Counted from the first letter of the stretch, positions 10,828 through 22,808 are shown. The stretch is DNA of 64,000 nt from Pyrus communis (GCF_963583255.1 NW_026908891.1:1-64000), one strand, 5' to 3'. Translations and numbers: made by a program. The notes: generated by a model not told the origin, from the sequence alone.

Positions 10828-12959
10828 TGATAGGAGCATATTCATGCGACTTAAATGGCTTGTTCTCGTGCATTTACGTTATGTTTCTTTAGTTATTTTA
10901 GTACTTTAAGCTATTTTCGTGTGTTTGTAGGTCCAAAGGGCTAAAGGAGCAAAAAGATGCATTTTGGAGACTTTTGGAGCACTTTTGATGGATAGCTTAT
11001 GCTTGGAGCCAAAGTGTTGGACGAAATTGAAGACCTAATTGAAGACCAAAGTGTTGGAACCTTGTTCCCTTTAGTTTTAGGACATTTAAACCATTTCAGA
11101 AACTCCACAATCCCATTCATCAACACATGCATTCACCCTTTAAACCATTAAATCCACATGCTTTCCTATTCAATTAAATCAGCCACATGCATTCATCATC
11201 ATAACCTAGCTGTCATTCCACTTCATTGCACATGCATCTTCAAATAAATCAGATTTCCATCATATTCACATGCATTCCATCCTTTAAAACATTGCACATG
11301 CACTCCCTTTAATTAATTAAGCCACATGCACTCCCATCCATTTCATCATTGCAGCCAACACATGCTTTCACAAGCATTTTCAGATTGTCCCCTTGCACAT
11401 GCAGCCACATATTCATTGCACATGCAATTCCAACCCACATGCATCCTTTAATCATTCAAACATGCAGCCACATTCCCTCCTAGCTGTCATGTTCCCCCAT
11501 TTCACCTATAAATAAGCATCCATTGCATTCATTCTCATTCACTCATCCATTGCAGAAATGTAGACCATAAACCACCCTTGCCGTGACTCTCCCTTACAAT
11601 CCAAACACCATTCTTCCATTTCCACCACTCCTCTTCCATTCATCCACCACTCCCCAAATCATTCACACCATCAAACTATCCTTAGACCTTGTGCTACAAC
11701 GAAGAGGAAGATAAGAGGGCCTAAACGTTCATACAATTCAAGTTTGAGTTGTTGGAATGTTTAGGTGTTTCTTTGATTTCAATGTTTAATTTCAATACTC
11801 TTTGTTTTGTACGAATGAGGAATGGAAGAGAAGAGTGCCTAAACGTTCATACAATTCAAGTTTGAGTTGTTGGAATGTTTAGGTGTTTCTTTGATTCTCT
11901 TTATTTTGTACGTATGAGGTACTAAACCCCCCTTGGCTAGGGGGGGATTCGAAATAAATGTTTATGCTTGCATTTTGATTTGATTACTTCTAATTGCGTT
12001 TCATAAGTTGTGGATTCAATTTGTTTAACCGTTTGATTGATAACTTATTTATGTATGTTTATTGAGAGTGCACGCTTAATTTTCATGCATGAATATGACG
12101 CTAGAATATAAGTGAGTTTCACCTAATCGTTATGAACTTATATTCACAAGTAGTGGAGGTTGCTTATAAACAATCGCGTTAAATGAATTCTTGGCACGAG
12201 TTTCATGCTCATCATAGTAACGAATGCCTCGTCAACACTTATAGTTTTCATAATGCTTAATGATCTTTGATTGTATCTTTATTGTGCTGTTCACGTAAAG
12301 GACTTTTGGAGAATGTAGTGAATTGCGTTGCGCTAACCCATCCAATTCATTAACTTAAGGAAAACTTGACGGTTAATTTAAGCGGACCTAATTGACCCGG
12401 GGTGATGAGTTTCATAATTTATTGAAATGCAATTGGAAATCTTTTTATTATGTAAGTGTAACATGTGTGGAGAAGAACCCCTTAGCTATTCTATCATCCA
12501 TTCATTCCATTTCGTCAATTTCGTTTTTATAATCTGTTTTAATTAGAATCTGTCCATTTAGTTTATTTTCGTCCAAACCTCAATCCCCATTTATTTTAAA
12601 GTGTTAGATTAGTTATAAATACTTTTAGTTTGTGTTTATAAGTGTTTTGATTCAATTTGTTAAACAAATTCGTCCAAATTTGTGTTTGTGCTCAAATCTG
12701 CCCAGAAAGTGGTTTTTAGGCAGATTTGAGTGTGTTTGTGTTGTTTTGAATCTTTTGGTTTGTTTGAGTGTTTTAAGCATTTAGTTTTGCATTCTTTGAG
12801 TCTAGTATAATGTTTTATATTGTGTTTTTACGTTTTTGAGTCAAATCCAAGTGATTAACAATCCCTCCTAATCTCCGGTCCAGAACGATCCCTACTTATA
12901 CATATACTACAATTTGACGAAAAGAGGGTTTAATTTGTGCGCGTATAAATCTCGCATCA
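10828..12959 (+). repeat. 5' LTR of element B (2132 bp)
   Basis: TGATAGGAGC to CTCGCATCA. TATA box CTATAAATA at 11506-11514, preceded by CTAGCTGTCATGTTCCC. The duplicated CCTAAACGTTCATACAATTC block is near 11720 and 11838, and the C6/G6 hairpin near 11925-11947. U3 is shorter than in A. Confidence 0.92.
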
Positions 12960-12964
12960 AATTT

Positions 12965-12983
12965 TGGCGCCGTTGCCGGGGAT
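12965..12983 (+). other. Primer binding site of element B (tRNA-Asp)
   Basis: Perfect 19-base complement of the tRNA-Asp 3' end, five bases after the LTR. Confidence 0.92.
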
Positions 12984-13083
12984 TAGAAAATTTGCTAATC
13001 CCTTGGATTGTTTTATTTTCGTTTGTTTTTATTTTATTCCAGTTTCTTAATCTTGTTTTGTTTCTTGTTCTAGGTACTAGTTT

Positions 13084-13128
13084 ATGACTCCGAGTTCTCA
13101 TCCGATTCGTGAACATATCCTGGAATGA
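13084..13128 (+). pseudogene. Gag start remnant (14 codons) of element B
   Basis: MTPSSHPIREHILE then TGA. It matches the Gag start of element C (MTRSSNPVHEHILD). Right after it comes a post-integrase spacer: CGTCCGGCTACAAGACG and CTTGGGAGGCAACCCA at 13138-13188, equivalent to 32735-32680 inverted in G. All gag-pol between these points is deleted, so B keeps only the two edges of the coding region. Confidence 0.8.
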
Positions 13129-13213
13129 TTGGGTTCTTCGTCCGGCTACAAGACGTAAAAGAAAGCGCTACTTGGGAGGCAACCCAATGCACCGAATAAA
13201 ACAAAGCATGTTC

Positions 13214-13239
13214 AAAAAAAAAAAAAAAAAAAAAAAAAA
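13214..13239 (+). repeat. A26 run at cassette boundary, element B
   Basis: Pure A on the sense strand, between the post-integrase spacer and the antisense cassette. Confidence 0.9.
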
Positions 13240-13277
13240 CATGGCAGAACGATGGAGGCTTCACAAAGGTTGTTTAC

Positions 13278-13847
13278 TTAAAGACCCACTACGTGGCAAA
13301 ACTCTTGAAGCGGAAGGCATCGGGACGGAAGGCATCGGAGCCGAAAAAGGTGCCTCTGGAGGAAAGACGAAAACCTTTGACGGTCACTTTGAATCCGACC
13401 TTCAGACTCTTGCAGCTCATCAAGCTTCCTCTTCATGCCCGTCGAATAGTTGTTGGCAAGCACATGCAAACTTCTATTCTCATGCTTAAGCAGTTTGATC
13501 TCCTGCTTACGACTTTCCACCTCTGCCATCAATGATTCCACCTGATGGGAGCGGGCAAGCAGGCGTTGGCCCATGTTGGACACAGAACTCGCACACTGAA
13601 CACTAAGTGCGAGGGACTCTTGAACGGCCAACTCATCGGACCGTCCTGACAGCAGCCTACTATCTTTTGGAGTGAGGAGGTTCCTAGCTACTATTGTAGC
13701 TGTTGTGGCGTCCTGCATCACGGAGTCTTCACCTGTGAGAGGACCGTTAGAAGATAAGAAAGAAGGGCGCCATACGTTACCTTGACGCGGGGCGCCCGTA
13801 TCACTGCTGAGACTCAATTCTAAGCTAAGGTTCGATGGGTTTGCCAT
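13278..13847 (-). pseudogene. Antisense coiled-coil protein, element B copy (189 aa, altered tail)
   Basis: Starts MANPSNLSLELSL at 13847 and keeps the coiled-coil region intact. After QRHLF a deletion removes the PGSSSVWPSIEAWNAL-type segment and shifts the frame, so the pentapeptide tail is replaced by RLRCLPSRCLPL and it stops early. The N-terminal 165 residues closely match A, D and E. Translation of the shortened form cannot be excluded. Confidence 0.72.
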
Positions 13848-14345
13848 TTTTCAAAAGTGTTCAAAGAGATGGGGTGGATGGAGTTAATTCTCAAAGGGCC
13901 GGAGTCGATTTTCAAGAATGGGAATTCTTCAGAGTGTGTTTGTTGTGGTGTTCGATAGCTCTATAAGAAGCCAAGGCGACGCGTCCACCAATTCAAAAAG
14001 CCGGAATTTCCGGCGTAATTTAGGCGACGCTTTCTCTGCTTTTCAGAAGACGCGTTCAACTTTGTCAAAAGATTTCTTCTTTTCAGACAACACGTGGAGG
14101 CCATCATCGCAACTACACATCTTTAGCCGACAAGCGCAAAGTTCGGCGACGCTTTCTCTACTTTTCAGAAAACGCGTGCAGCTTTGTCAAAAGGAGCCGC
14201 ATCCGCACTACTACGTGTCGTTCAGAAAGCAAAGGGGCGTCGTTCAGAAATCGAAGGGGCGCCTGCTCAGAAATCGAAGAGGCGTCGTTCTGATATCGAA
14301 GAGACATTTGTCGACAAGGGTAAAAGAACAGTACCACCACTTGAT
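13848..14345 (-). promoter_or_regulatory. Putative promoter of antisense gene, element B
   Basis: Same layout as in A: TTCAGAAATCGAAG repeats (about 14216-14306), ACACGTGGAGG G-box (about 14091), GGCGACGC motifs, and a TATA-like box (complement of CTCTATAAGAAGC, about 13959-13971), then a leader to the ATG at 13847. Confidence 0.5.
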
Positions 14346-15446
14346 ATTATCTCTATATATGTCGACCTTCGTCTTTTATGGCAAGGCAGACCTGAAGAAA
14401 ATGCCCAACTCTCCCTCACCTCTGAGGGCGCACTCCCAGCAAAGCCTTTCGAAATACTCAATTTTTTCTTCTTCCCCAAAGATGATACCAAATGCCTGGA
14501 GTACAGATGACCTAGGAGGAAACGGCGGATTGAAGCATGTGCTGATTCATTCACCGTTTCTTCAAAAGCAAAGGTATCTCATATCATCAAGGTCAAAAGC
14601 AAAAGTATCTCATATCATGCTCTTTCCCTATCTTTTTCTTTGTCCTTGTTCTTACTTGCATGGCAAAGTAAAAGAAGCAATCAGCCGGCACTTGGAGTCA
14701 GTCTTCCGATCTGGAGCCGACTGCCTGGAATCTATTCCTGATTGCTTACCTAGCGTTGCTCTCGAGTAGTCATCTTCAACGGTTGATACACTTCCAGAGA
14801 AGGGACCACTTCTGCAAAGATTGAACAAAGAAACAGAGATAAAAGGAGGAAGCTCAGACCTTCGGGGGAGACCAAAAGAAATCCTGCTGCCCAGTTCAAG
14901 AGTAGCACAAAGGAAAATCAACGATGGGAGGAAACCAGTTCAAAAGTAAGCCTGTGGAATCACAAAGATCAAAGCCTCAATGCAATCACCAAGGAGAAGA
15001 GGGAATTTACACTCCATAACCAGATTTGCGTCCCTAAACTCTTCTCTTTGTTAATTACATTCTGCCATGTTTAGTATGTTTAAGTGTTTTTTGTGTGTTT
15101 ACTTATGTTTTGTGTGAATCTATGCTTAAAACATTGAGGACAATGTTTGATTTAAGTGTGGGGGGGTAACTAAGTATTTTTGATGCAAATTCGTGGGATT
15201 TTATCACCCATAACTTCAAATGTTGTTCCTTGCTGTTTTAAGGTGTTTTTAAGTTGTTTTAGAGTGTTTTAGTATGTTTTGTTTTTATAACTCCGAAAAT
15301 CACATAAAAATTTGAAAAACTTGTTTTAAAAACCCTAAAAAGAGTGTTTTGAGTCGTTTTTGTGTGTTTGTGTCTTAGGGTACCTTCCAACACTATGACA
15401 TGGATTTGGTTTGTAATTGCATGACTGTTAAAGAGAGTTATAAACA
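14346..15446 (+). other. Distal cassette and truncated 3' noncoding region, element B
   Basis: The cassette ends near 15005. The noncoding region follows with the AAACATTG/CAATGTTT hairpin (about 15129-15148) and AAGTGTGGGGGGG, and breaks off at about 15446. A 283-codon open frame across 13918-14769 is not conserved in position among copies, and I do not call it a gene. Confidence 0.65.
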
Positions 15447-17565
15447 CATCTTCCAAAACTCCCTTTGGATAGGCATTAGATCTATCGGCTAATTGTATGA
15501 TCACACCATCGTTTTTCAACGCTCCTAGGTTCATAGATGCATAAATTGAATATGGCATGACATTTATAGATGCACCTAGGTCTAACATGGCAGATTCAAA
15601 CCTAGAATTACCAATAACACACAGAATTGTAAAACTACCCGGATCTTTGCATTTTGGGGGCAGCTTGCGTTGTAAGATGGCTGAGACGTTTTCACCTACT
15701 TTGACCACCTCCTTGGTCGAAATCCTCCTCCTATTGGTGCAAAGTTCCTTCAAGAACTTGGCGTACCTCGGGACTTGCTTGATTGCATCCAAAAGGGGGA
15801 TATTGACTTGAACTTTCCGAAACGTCTCCAAAATGTCCTTTTCCGCTTCTTCTTTCTTTGTTTGCTTAAACCTACTAGGAAAAGGAACATTCGCAGGAAA
15901 ATCATTAGTAGGAACCGAACTTGACACGTTTTTACCTTTATTGGTTGAATTGGACGACTTGGGATCACTTGGAACTTGCGGCACATTTGGTTCCACCTTG
16001 GCCGTGAGTGGCCTTTGCTCCTCCTCTTCAATTCTCAACTCGTCCTCCTCGTTGGAACGTGATTTGGATGGTTTGAGGTCAGATCCGACTTGCTTTCCAC
16101 TTCGCAAATGCATAGCTTTTGCAGATTCGAATCCACCTTTCGGATTGACCACCGTTGAGCTAGGCAACCTTCCTTGCTCACGAAATTGCCCCATGAATTC
16201 GGCAATCTTTCCCACTTGCTTCTCCAAGTTGTCCACCCTCTTGTCTTGGATTTGCCTCTCCTTGTTTTGAGTTTGGACTTCCTGCGTCAAAGTAGTAAGT
16301 AATTGAAAAATCTTATCATTATCATTTGAATTACCTACATTGCTTTAGGCAGGTTGTGCTTGGGCTTGTGGTGGTGCCAATGGTTTTTGATAGAAACCCG
16401 AGGGTTGTTGCCTAAATCCGCTTTGTTGTTGACCTTGTTGGGGATCTCGCCATTTGAAATTCGGATGATCACGCCAACCGAGATTGTAAGTATTAAAAAA
16501 CGGATCACCACGTGTTTGGTATTGGTTGCCATATCCCACGGCATTGAGTGTCTCCCACCCTCCATTCTCGATCAATTGTGGGCACTTGTCCGTAGGGTGT
16601 TCTTGCATGGAGCATACGCCACAAGAAGCTACGGTTTTGACTTTTGGACCTTCCACCACCTGAGAAAGCAACGTAGTAAGGTTAGCCATTTGATTTTGAA
16701 GTTCGGTTATGGCACTTACCTCATTGACTTGGTGTTGTCGTGGGGTACTCCTCTGTCCAACGCCTTCGTATTGTTGAGCGTTCAATGCTCGATTAGCAAT
16801 CAAGGACTTTGCAGCCGTGGGGGTTTTGTCCACCAAGGCTCCTCCCGCTGAGGCATCTAGCATTTGACGTTCAATAGGTAGAAGTCCCTCGTAAAAGTAT
16901 TGTAGAAGTAGTTCCTCCTTCATTTGATGCTGTGGACATGAAGCAACAAGAGATTTAAAACGTTCATAATAAGTAGGAAAGGATTCACCTTCATCTTGTT
17001 GAATTCCACTTATCCTTGTTCGTAGGAGGATGACTCGAGAAGTTGGGAAAAACTTCTCCAAGTAAGCTCGTTTCATGCTCTCCCATGATGTGACAGTTCC
17101 GGGAGCCAATTCGTACAACCAATCTTTCGCTTTCTCTTGGAGAGAAAAGGGAAAGGCCTTCATCTTCAAGATGCTCTCATCCACGTTCACCGGAGTCATG
17201 CTTGAGCAAACGACTTCAAACTCCTTCAAGTGCTTGTTCGGATCTTCCATGGATAGCCCATGGTACTTCGGAATGTGATGTAACAGGCTTGACTTCAATT
17301 CGAACTCGGCAGTCTTGTCTTGAGCCGCCCTTGGGTATTGGATGCACAAGGGTGCGGCATTGGCCAATCCCGAAGCGGAAAACTCCTTGATTGTTCGGTT
17401 GTCCGCTGCCATGTCTTCCACTTCTTCTTCAAATTCAGAAACGGACTCGGAACTTGCACTTGATTCACTAGGTTCCGGGTTCTTCCTCTTACGTCTCAAC
17501 TCACGCTCAAAATCGTCGTCAAAGTCTAAAATATGTTCGTGAACCGGATTAGAACTCCGAGTCAT
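15447..17565 (-). pseudogene. gag: Athila gag-pro of element C, one stop and 3' truncation
   Basis: Starts at the ATG at 17565 (MTRSSNPVHEHIL). Residues about 85-250 form a retrotransposon Gag core (FPFSLQEKAKDWLYELAPGT; MKRAYLEKFFPTSR). One CCHC knuckle, CGVCSMQEHPTDKC, follows. The same frame is broken by TAA at 16347-16345 and then continues with the Gag tail helix (DKRVDNLEKQVGKIAEFMGQF), an acidic linker and the aspartic protease (FTILCVIGNSRFESAMLDLGAS, catalytic D in DLGAS). It ends abruptly at YPKGVLEDV, where B begins. A single nonsense change and the B-associated deletion are the only lesions seen. No overlapping gene on the other strand is credible. Confidence 0.9.
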
Positions 17566-17659
17566 AAACAAGTACCTAAAACAAGAAACAAAATAACATA
17601 AGAATCTGATCTAATAAGAAAAACGAAAATAACAATCCAAGGGATTAGCAAAGTTGCTA

Positions 17660-17678
17660 ATCCCCAGCAACGGCGCCA
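17660..17678 (-). other. Primer binding site of element C (tRNA-Asp, one mismatch)
   Basis: On the minus strand TGGCGCCGTTGCTGGGGAT, one base different from the tRNA-Asp complement, five bases inside the LTR. Confidence 0.9.
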
Positions 17679-17683
17679 AAATT

Positions 17684-19328
17684 TGATGCGAGAATTATAC
17701 GCACACAAATTAAACCCTCTTTTTATCAATTGTAGTGAAGAATGTAAGTAGGGATCGTTCTGGACCGGGGATTAGGAGAGATTGTTAATCACTTGGAAAC
17801 TGACTCAAATATGTAAAAACAAGTTTAAAACACTATACTAGACTCAAAGAATGTAAAACTAAACTTTAAAACACCAAAACAAACCAAAAGACTCAAAACA
17901 GCACCAAAACACTCAAAACTGCCTTAAAAACACAATCTGGGCAGTTTTGAACACTAGACACAACTTTGGACGAAAATTGGTTTTACTTTGACCTAAGACA
18001 CTTAAAAACACAAACTAAAGTGATTTCTAACTACTATGACTCAACAAAGTAAAGGGGGATTGGTTTTGGACGAATTTAAAAACAAAACAAACTTTTTAAA
18101 TTAGAACAGATTGTAAAACGAATTTGATGGAATTGAATGGATGGGAAGCTAGCTAAGGGGTTCATCTCCACACATGTTATACTTGCATATAAAACGATTT
18201 CCAATTGCTTTTCAATAACCCATGAATTCTCAACGCCCCAAGTTAATTAGGTTCGCTTAAATTAACCTTCAGATTTTCCTAACGTTATTGAATTGGATGA
18301 TTGCATACGACAACCCAAAACATTCCCCACAAGTCCCCTACATGATTGCATAATAGAGATACAAGCAAGAATCATTAAGTTCTATGAAAACCATAAGCAT
18401 TGACGAAGCAATTGTTACTATGATTGCATGAAACTTATGCCAAGAATTTACTTAACGCGATTGAGATCATCAACCTTTACTACTATTGAATATAATTCCA
18501 TAACGATTTAGGTGAAATTTCCTTATATCCTAGCATCCAATTTATGCATGATAATTAAGCGTGCACTCTCAACCAACACACACAAATCAATGTAATTCAC
18601 ATAGATAAGTAAATTGAATTCACAACTTATGAAACGCAATTAGAAGTAATCAAATTATATAGCAAGTATGTTCATGGTTTCGAATCCCCCCCTAGCCAAG
18701 GGGGGTTTAGTTCCTCATACGTACAAGACAAAGGGAAATAAATTTAAACATTGAAATCAAAGGAGAGGAAACACCTAAACATTCCAGCCACTCGAACTTG
18801 AATTGCATGAACTCCCGAGCTTCCTTCTCCTCCTCCTTGGTGCGGCAAGGGTCTAGGGATAGGTTTAGGGCCTTAGGTGTATGGATGCATGGTTATGGAG
18901 GGATGTAGTAGTGTTTAGGGGAAGGGGATGGTGCGGCAAAGCTTAAAACTAAGGAGAAAGGTGTTTGGTGGCTGCGGCAAGGGTGTGGAGAGGGTTGGAC
19001 GAATTTCTGGAATTAATGAATGTGTATGAGAGGTGGTGATCTGATCTAGGGGTTAATATGAGTATATATAGGCACTTAAAACCCTAGGGTAATCAGATAT
19101 GGACTTGAATAACCCAAATCCACAAGGAAATAGGCCATCTAGAAGGTAGGAAACCCCAAAGGAAAAGGAATAGAGGCGCCAGATTTTTAGGGTTCTAGAA
19201 ACAAAGTGTTTTGTGGCAGAAATTGGCACTTCTAGAAGGATTTGGGGCGCCACCTTTGTAGGAGATAAGATAAGGTTCCTAGAATCATGTTTTAAGGGCC
19301 AAATTTGTAGGAAAAAGAGATAAGGGTG
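17684..19328 (-). repeat. 5' LTR of element C, part 1 (split by element D)
   Basis: Inverted LTR starting TGATGCGAGA. The U5 side resembles the other LTRs, but the U3 side is different: no CATGCA-dense region, instead G-rich text with GCGGCAAGG and GGCGCCA. TATA box on the minus strand CTATATATAC (about 19073-19082). The target duplication of D, GGGTG, is at 19324-19328. Confidence 0.9.
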
Positions 19329-21637
19329 TGATAGGAGCATATTCATGCGACTTAAATGGCTTGTTCTCGTGCATTTACGTTATGTTTCTTTAGTTATTTT
19401 AGTACTTTAAGCTATTTTCGTGTGTTTGTAGGTCCAAAGGGCTAAAGGAGCAAAAAGATGCATTTTGGAGACTTTTGGAGCACTTTTGGGCTAAGGATGG
19501 ATAGCTTATGCTTGGAGCCAAAGTGTTGGACGAAATTGAAGACCTAATTGAAGACCAAAGTGTTGGAACCTTGTTCCCTTTAGTTTTAGGACATTTAAAC
19601 CTTTCCAATTCCCTTATGCCGTGCATCTCCACAATCCCATTCATCAACACATGCATTCACATGCTTTCACAACCTAATCCACATGCTTTCCCATTACTTA
19701 TCATCACCACATATCATACATTTATCACTTATCACTTATCATACACTTATCACTTATCACTCATCATAACCATACACTTATCACTTATCATAACCACATA
19801 TCATACACTTATCATCACCACTTATCACTTATCATCACCACATATCATATCACTTATCATAACCACTTATCACTTATCATAACCATACACTTATCACTTA
19901 TCATACTCATAATCATTCACACCATGCAGCCACATGCATTCCCCTTTTGCACATGCTTTCCCAATTCATTAAAACATTGCACATGCACTTTGCCTTTCAT
20001 CATTGCACCACAAATCAGCACATTCACCTTCATTTCCAGATTGTCCCCTTGCACATGCAGCCACATATTCATTGCACATGCATTTCCACCCTTTAATCAC
20101 ATGCATAAATCAGCCACATGCATCTCCCATCACCATTCCAGATTTCCACCAAGTTCCTAGCTGTCATGTTCCCCCCATTTCACCTATAAATAAGCATCCA
20201 TTGCAGCCACAATTCATTCATTCCATTCTTCCACACACTCTTCCATATTCCAGAAATTCGTCAAAACCTCTCCACACCCTTGCAGCAGCCACCAAAACAC
20301 TTTTCTCCTCCATTGCAGCCACTCCAACCACTCCCCAAACCATTCACACCACCAAAACTCACCTTAGACCTTGTGATACAACAACGAGGAAGAGAAGAGT
20401 GCCTAAACGTTCATACAATTCAAGTTTGAGTTGTTGGAATGTTTAGGTGTTTCTTTGATTTCAATGTTTAAATTCAATTCTCTTTGTTTTGTACGTATGA
20501 GGAATGGAAGAGAAGAGTGCCTAAACGTTCATACAATTCAAGTTTGAGTTGTTGGAATGTTTAGGTGTTTCTTTGATTTCAAAGTTATGAGGAACTAAAC
20601 CCCCCTTGGCTAGGGGGGGATTCGAAATATATGTTTATGCTTGCATTTTGATTTGATTACTTCTAATTGCGTTTCATAAGTTGTGGATTCAATTTGTTTA
20701 ACCGTTTGATTGATAACTTATTTATGTATGTTTATTGAGAATGCGCGCTTAATTTTCATGCATGAATATGACGCTAGAATATAAGTGAGTTTCACCTAAT
20801 CGTTATGAACTTATATTCACAAGTAGTGGAGGTTGCTTATAAACAATCGCGTTAAACGAATTCTTGGCATAAGTTTCATGCGTATTCCATAGTAACGAAT
20901 GCCTCGTCGATGTTTATGATTTCCGTTGAACTTAATAATCTTTGTTGAATGTCTCTATCATGCGTATTCCATAGTTAGGGACTTTGATTAGGAATAATTT
21001 GGTTGTAATGCGTATTCCATTCAATCCAATGAATCTAGGGAAATCTGAAAGTTAATTTAAGCGGACCTAATTAACTTGGAGCATTGAGAATTCATGGTTT
21101 ATTGAAATGCAATTGGAAATCATTTTATTATGCAAGTGTAACATGCATGGAGATGAACCCCTTAGCTATTCTATCATCCATTCATTCCATTTCATCATAT
21201 TCATAGTTACATTCTGTTTTAATTGCAATTTGTTCATTTAATTTAATTTCGTATAAACCTCAATCCCCCTTTACTTTAGTGTCCAATTTAGTTAGAAAGT
21301 GTCTTAGTTTGTGTTTCTAAGTGTTTTGAATCAATTTATTAACCAATTTCGTCCAAAGTAGTCAAAGTGCTCAAAACTGCCCAGATTGTGTTTTTAAGGC
21401 AGTTTTGAGTGTTTGGGTGCTGTTTTGAGTCTTTTAGTTTGTTTGAGTGTTTTAAAGTTTAGTTTTGCATTCTTTGAGTCTAGTATAGTGTTTTATATTG
21501 TGTTTTTACGTTTTTGAGTCAAATCCAAGTGATTAACAATCCCTCCTAATCCCCGGTCCAGAACGATCCCTACTTACATACTTACTACAATTGACAAAAA
21601 AGAGGGTTTAATTTGTGTGCGTATAAATCACGCATCA
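19329..21637 (+). repeat. 5' LTR of element D (2309 bp)
   Basis: TGATAGGAGC to CACGCATCA. U3 has a microsatellite-like stretch of ATCACTTATC/ATAACCATAC units (about 19690-19915) and several CATGCA motifs. CTAGCTGTCATGTTCCCC lies before the TATA box. The duplicated block is near 20400 and 20520, and the C6/G7 hairpin near 20600-20620. Confidence 0.95.
20184..20192 (+). promoter_or_regulatory. TATA box of element D 5' LTR
   Basis: CTATAAATA about 25 bases after the conserved CTAGCTGTCATGTTCCCC. The transcription start would be near 20215-20225. The same pair of motifs recurs in most other LTRs of the window. Confidence 0.7.
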
Positions 21638-21642
21638 AATTT

Positions 21643-21661
21643 TGGCGCTGTTGCCAGGGAT
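21643..21661 (+). other. Primer binding site of element D, two mismatches
   Basis: TGGCGCTGTTGCCAGGGAT differs from the tRNA-Asp complement at two positions, although the LTRs are almost identical. Confidence 0.85.
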
Positions 21662-21767
21662 TAGCAAATTTGCTAATCTCTTGGATTGTTCGTTTCTGTT
21701 ATGTATTTTAGTTTTAGTTTTTTATTTGTGTTTTATTTGTTGAATTCAAGTACTAGAGAAGAACAAC

Positions 21768-22801
21768 ATGGCACTTGATAATGCTTCTCTTTTGTCACAG
21801 CTCATGGAACGGTCCCAAATGCAAAGCGTTGATATATTTGATCTTCAATCAAGGAATAACGTGTTTTCCAATACTTACAATTCAGATTGGAGTGATCATT
21901 CAAACTCTATGTGGTGGGAAGCTCAACATTTTCAAGAAGAAGGATATTGGCAGCCACCACAACCTCATATTCAATATGCCCAACCAAATTCAAGTTCGTC
22001 AATAGATTATAATCAAAAGCTTAATGAATTAATTTGTTTGGTGCAGGGCTCACAAAATCAAGTCAAGGAGGGCCAAAATAAAGACAAAAGGTTGGACCAC
22101 TTGGAAATGCAAATTGGGCAGATCGCGGAGTTTGTAGGACAGTTTCGAGACCAAGGCGAACTCCCTTTTTCAACCATTGCAAATCCGAATGGAGAATTTG
22201 AAACTGCCAAGGAAATCATGTTGAGAAGTGACAAGGAGGTTGGAACGGACCCTCAACCATCAAAATCAAATCATAAGGAAGAGGAATACACCCAACCCAC
22301 GGCAAGGGTGGAAACACCTTTACCGGAGGCACCTATTGCTCCTTTGCCATCTAATTCAGGTATGGTTGTTCCAAATTTCATTATTTTTAACCCCGTTCCA
22401 ACAAGTATCCCTATTCTGCGTTCATGAATTCCAAGGAAGAAGAAAGTGAAAAAGACATCTTGGAAGCACTTCCAAAGGTGCAAAGTATGGAATTTCATGA
22501 ATTCATCACAGAGGACGTTCTTGAGATAAACAACCCCAAAGAAGTTGAATTTTATGACACAAGACAAGGACAAATCCTCACATCAAATTTGACCAAGTGC
22601 AAAGTCCCTGAAACGTTCAAAGAAGGGGTGTTTATTCTTAAGTTCATGTCGGAGCACAAAGGTAAGCCGCCTCCCCGAATTTCAATGTTCTTTTATACTA
22701 ATATGTTGTTAATGATTCAGGCATCCACTCTAGAATTTAAACTATTACCGGATCATTTCAAGTATCACCGCCCATTCAAAGATCAATTCTATGCCGTTTG
22801 A
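21768..22801 (+). pseudogene. Truncated Gag-derived ORF of element D, frameshifted
   Basis: MALDNASLLSQLMERSQMQS starts at 21768. The first frame ends at 22427 and the second, overlapping frame (22424-22801) continues with MNSKEEESEKDILEALPKVQ to the end HFKYHRPFKDQFYAV. A 4-base shortening relative to A just before 22424 explains the frame change. It has the same composition as in A: Gag tail with the QIGQIAEFVGQF helix, acidic linker, and an RT-leader-like end. No capsid core or zinc knuckle. Confidence 0.8.
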
Positions 22802-22805
22802 TTTG

Positions 22806-22808
<3 letters not shown>

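Larger units (their letters stand above)
10828..15446 (+). mobile_element. Element B: non-autonomous family member lacking its 3' half
   Basis: 5' LTR, PBS, 14-codon gag remnant, post-integrase spacer, A-run, antisense cassette and the start of the 3' noncoding region. It stops at about 15446, in the middle of the noncoding region (compare D near 25150), and passes directly into element C protease. The 3' LTR is absent, and C has lost the sequence between protease and RT leader. One deletion spanning both would explain this. The left target-duplication candidate is CCACC (10823-10827); no right copy survives. Confidence 0.8.
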
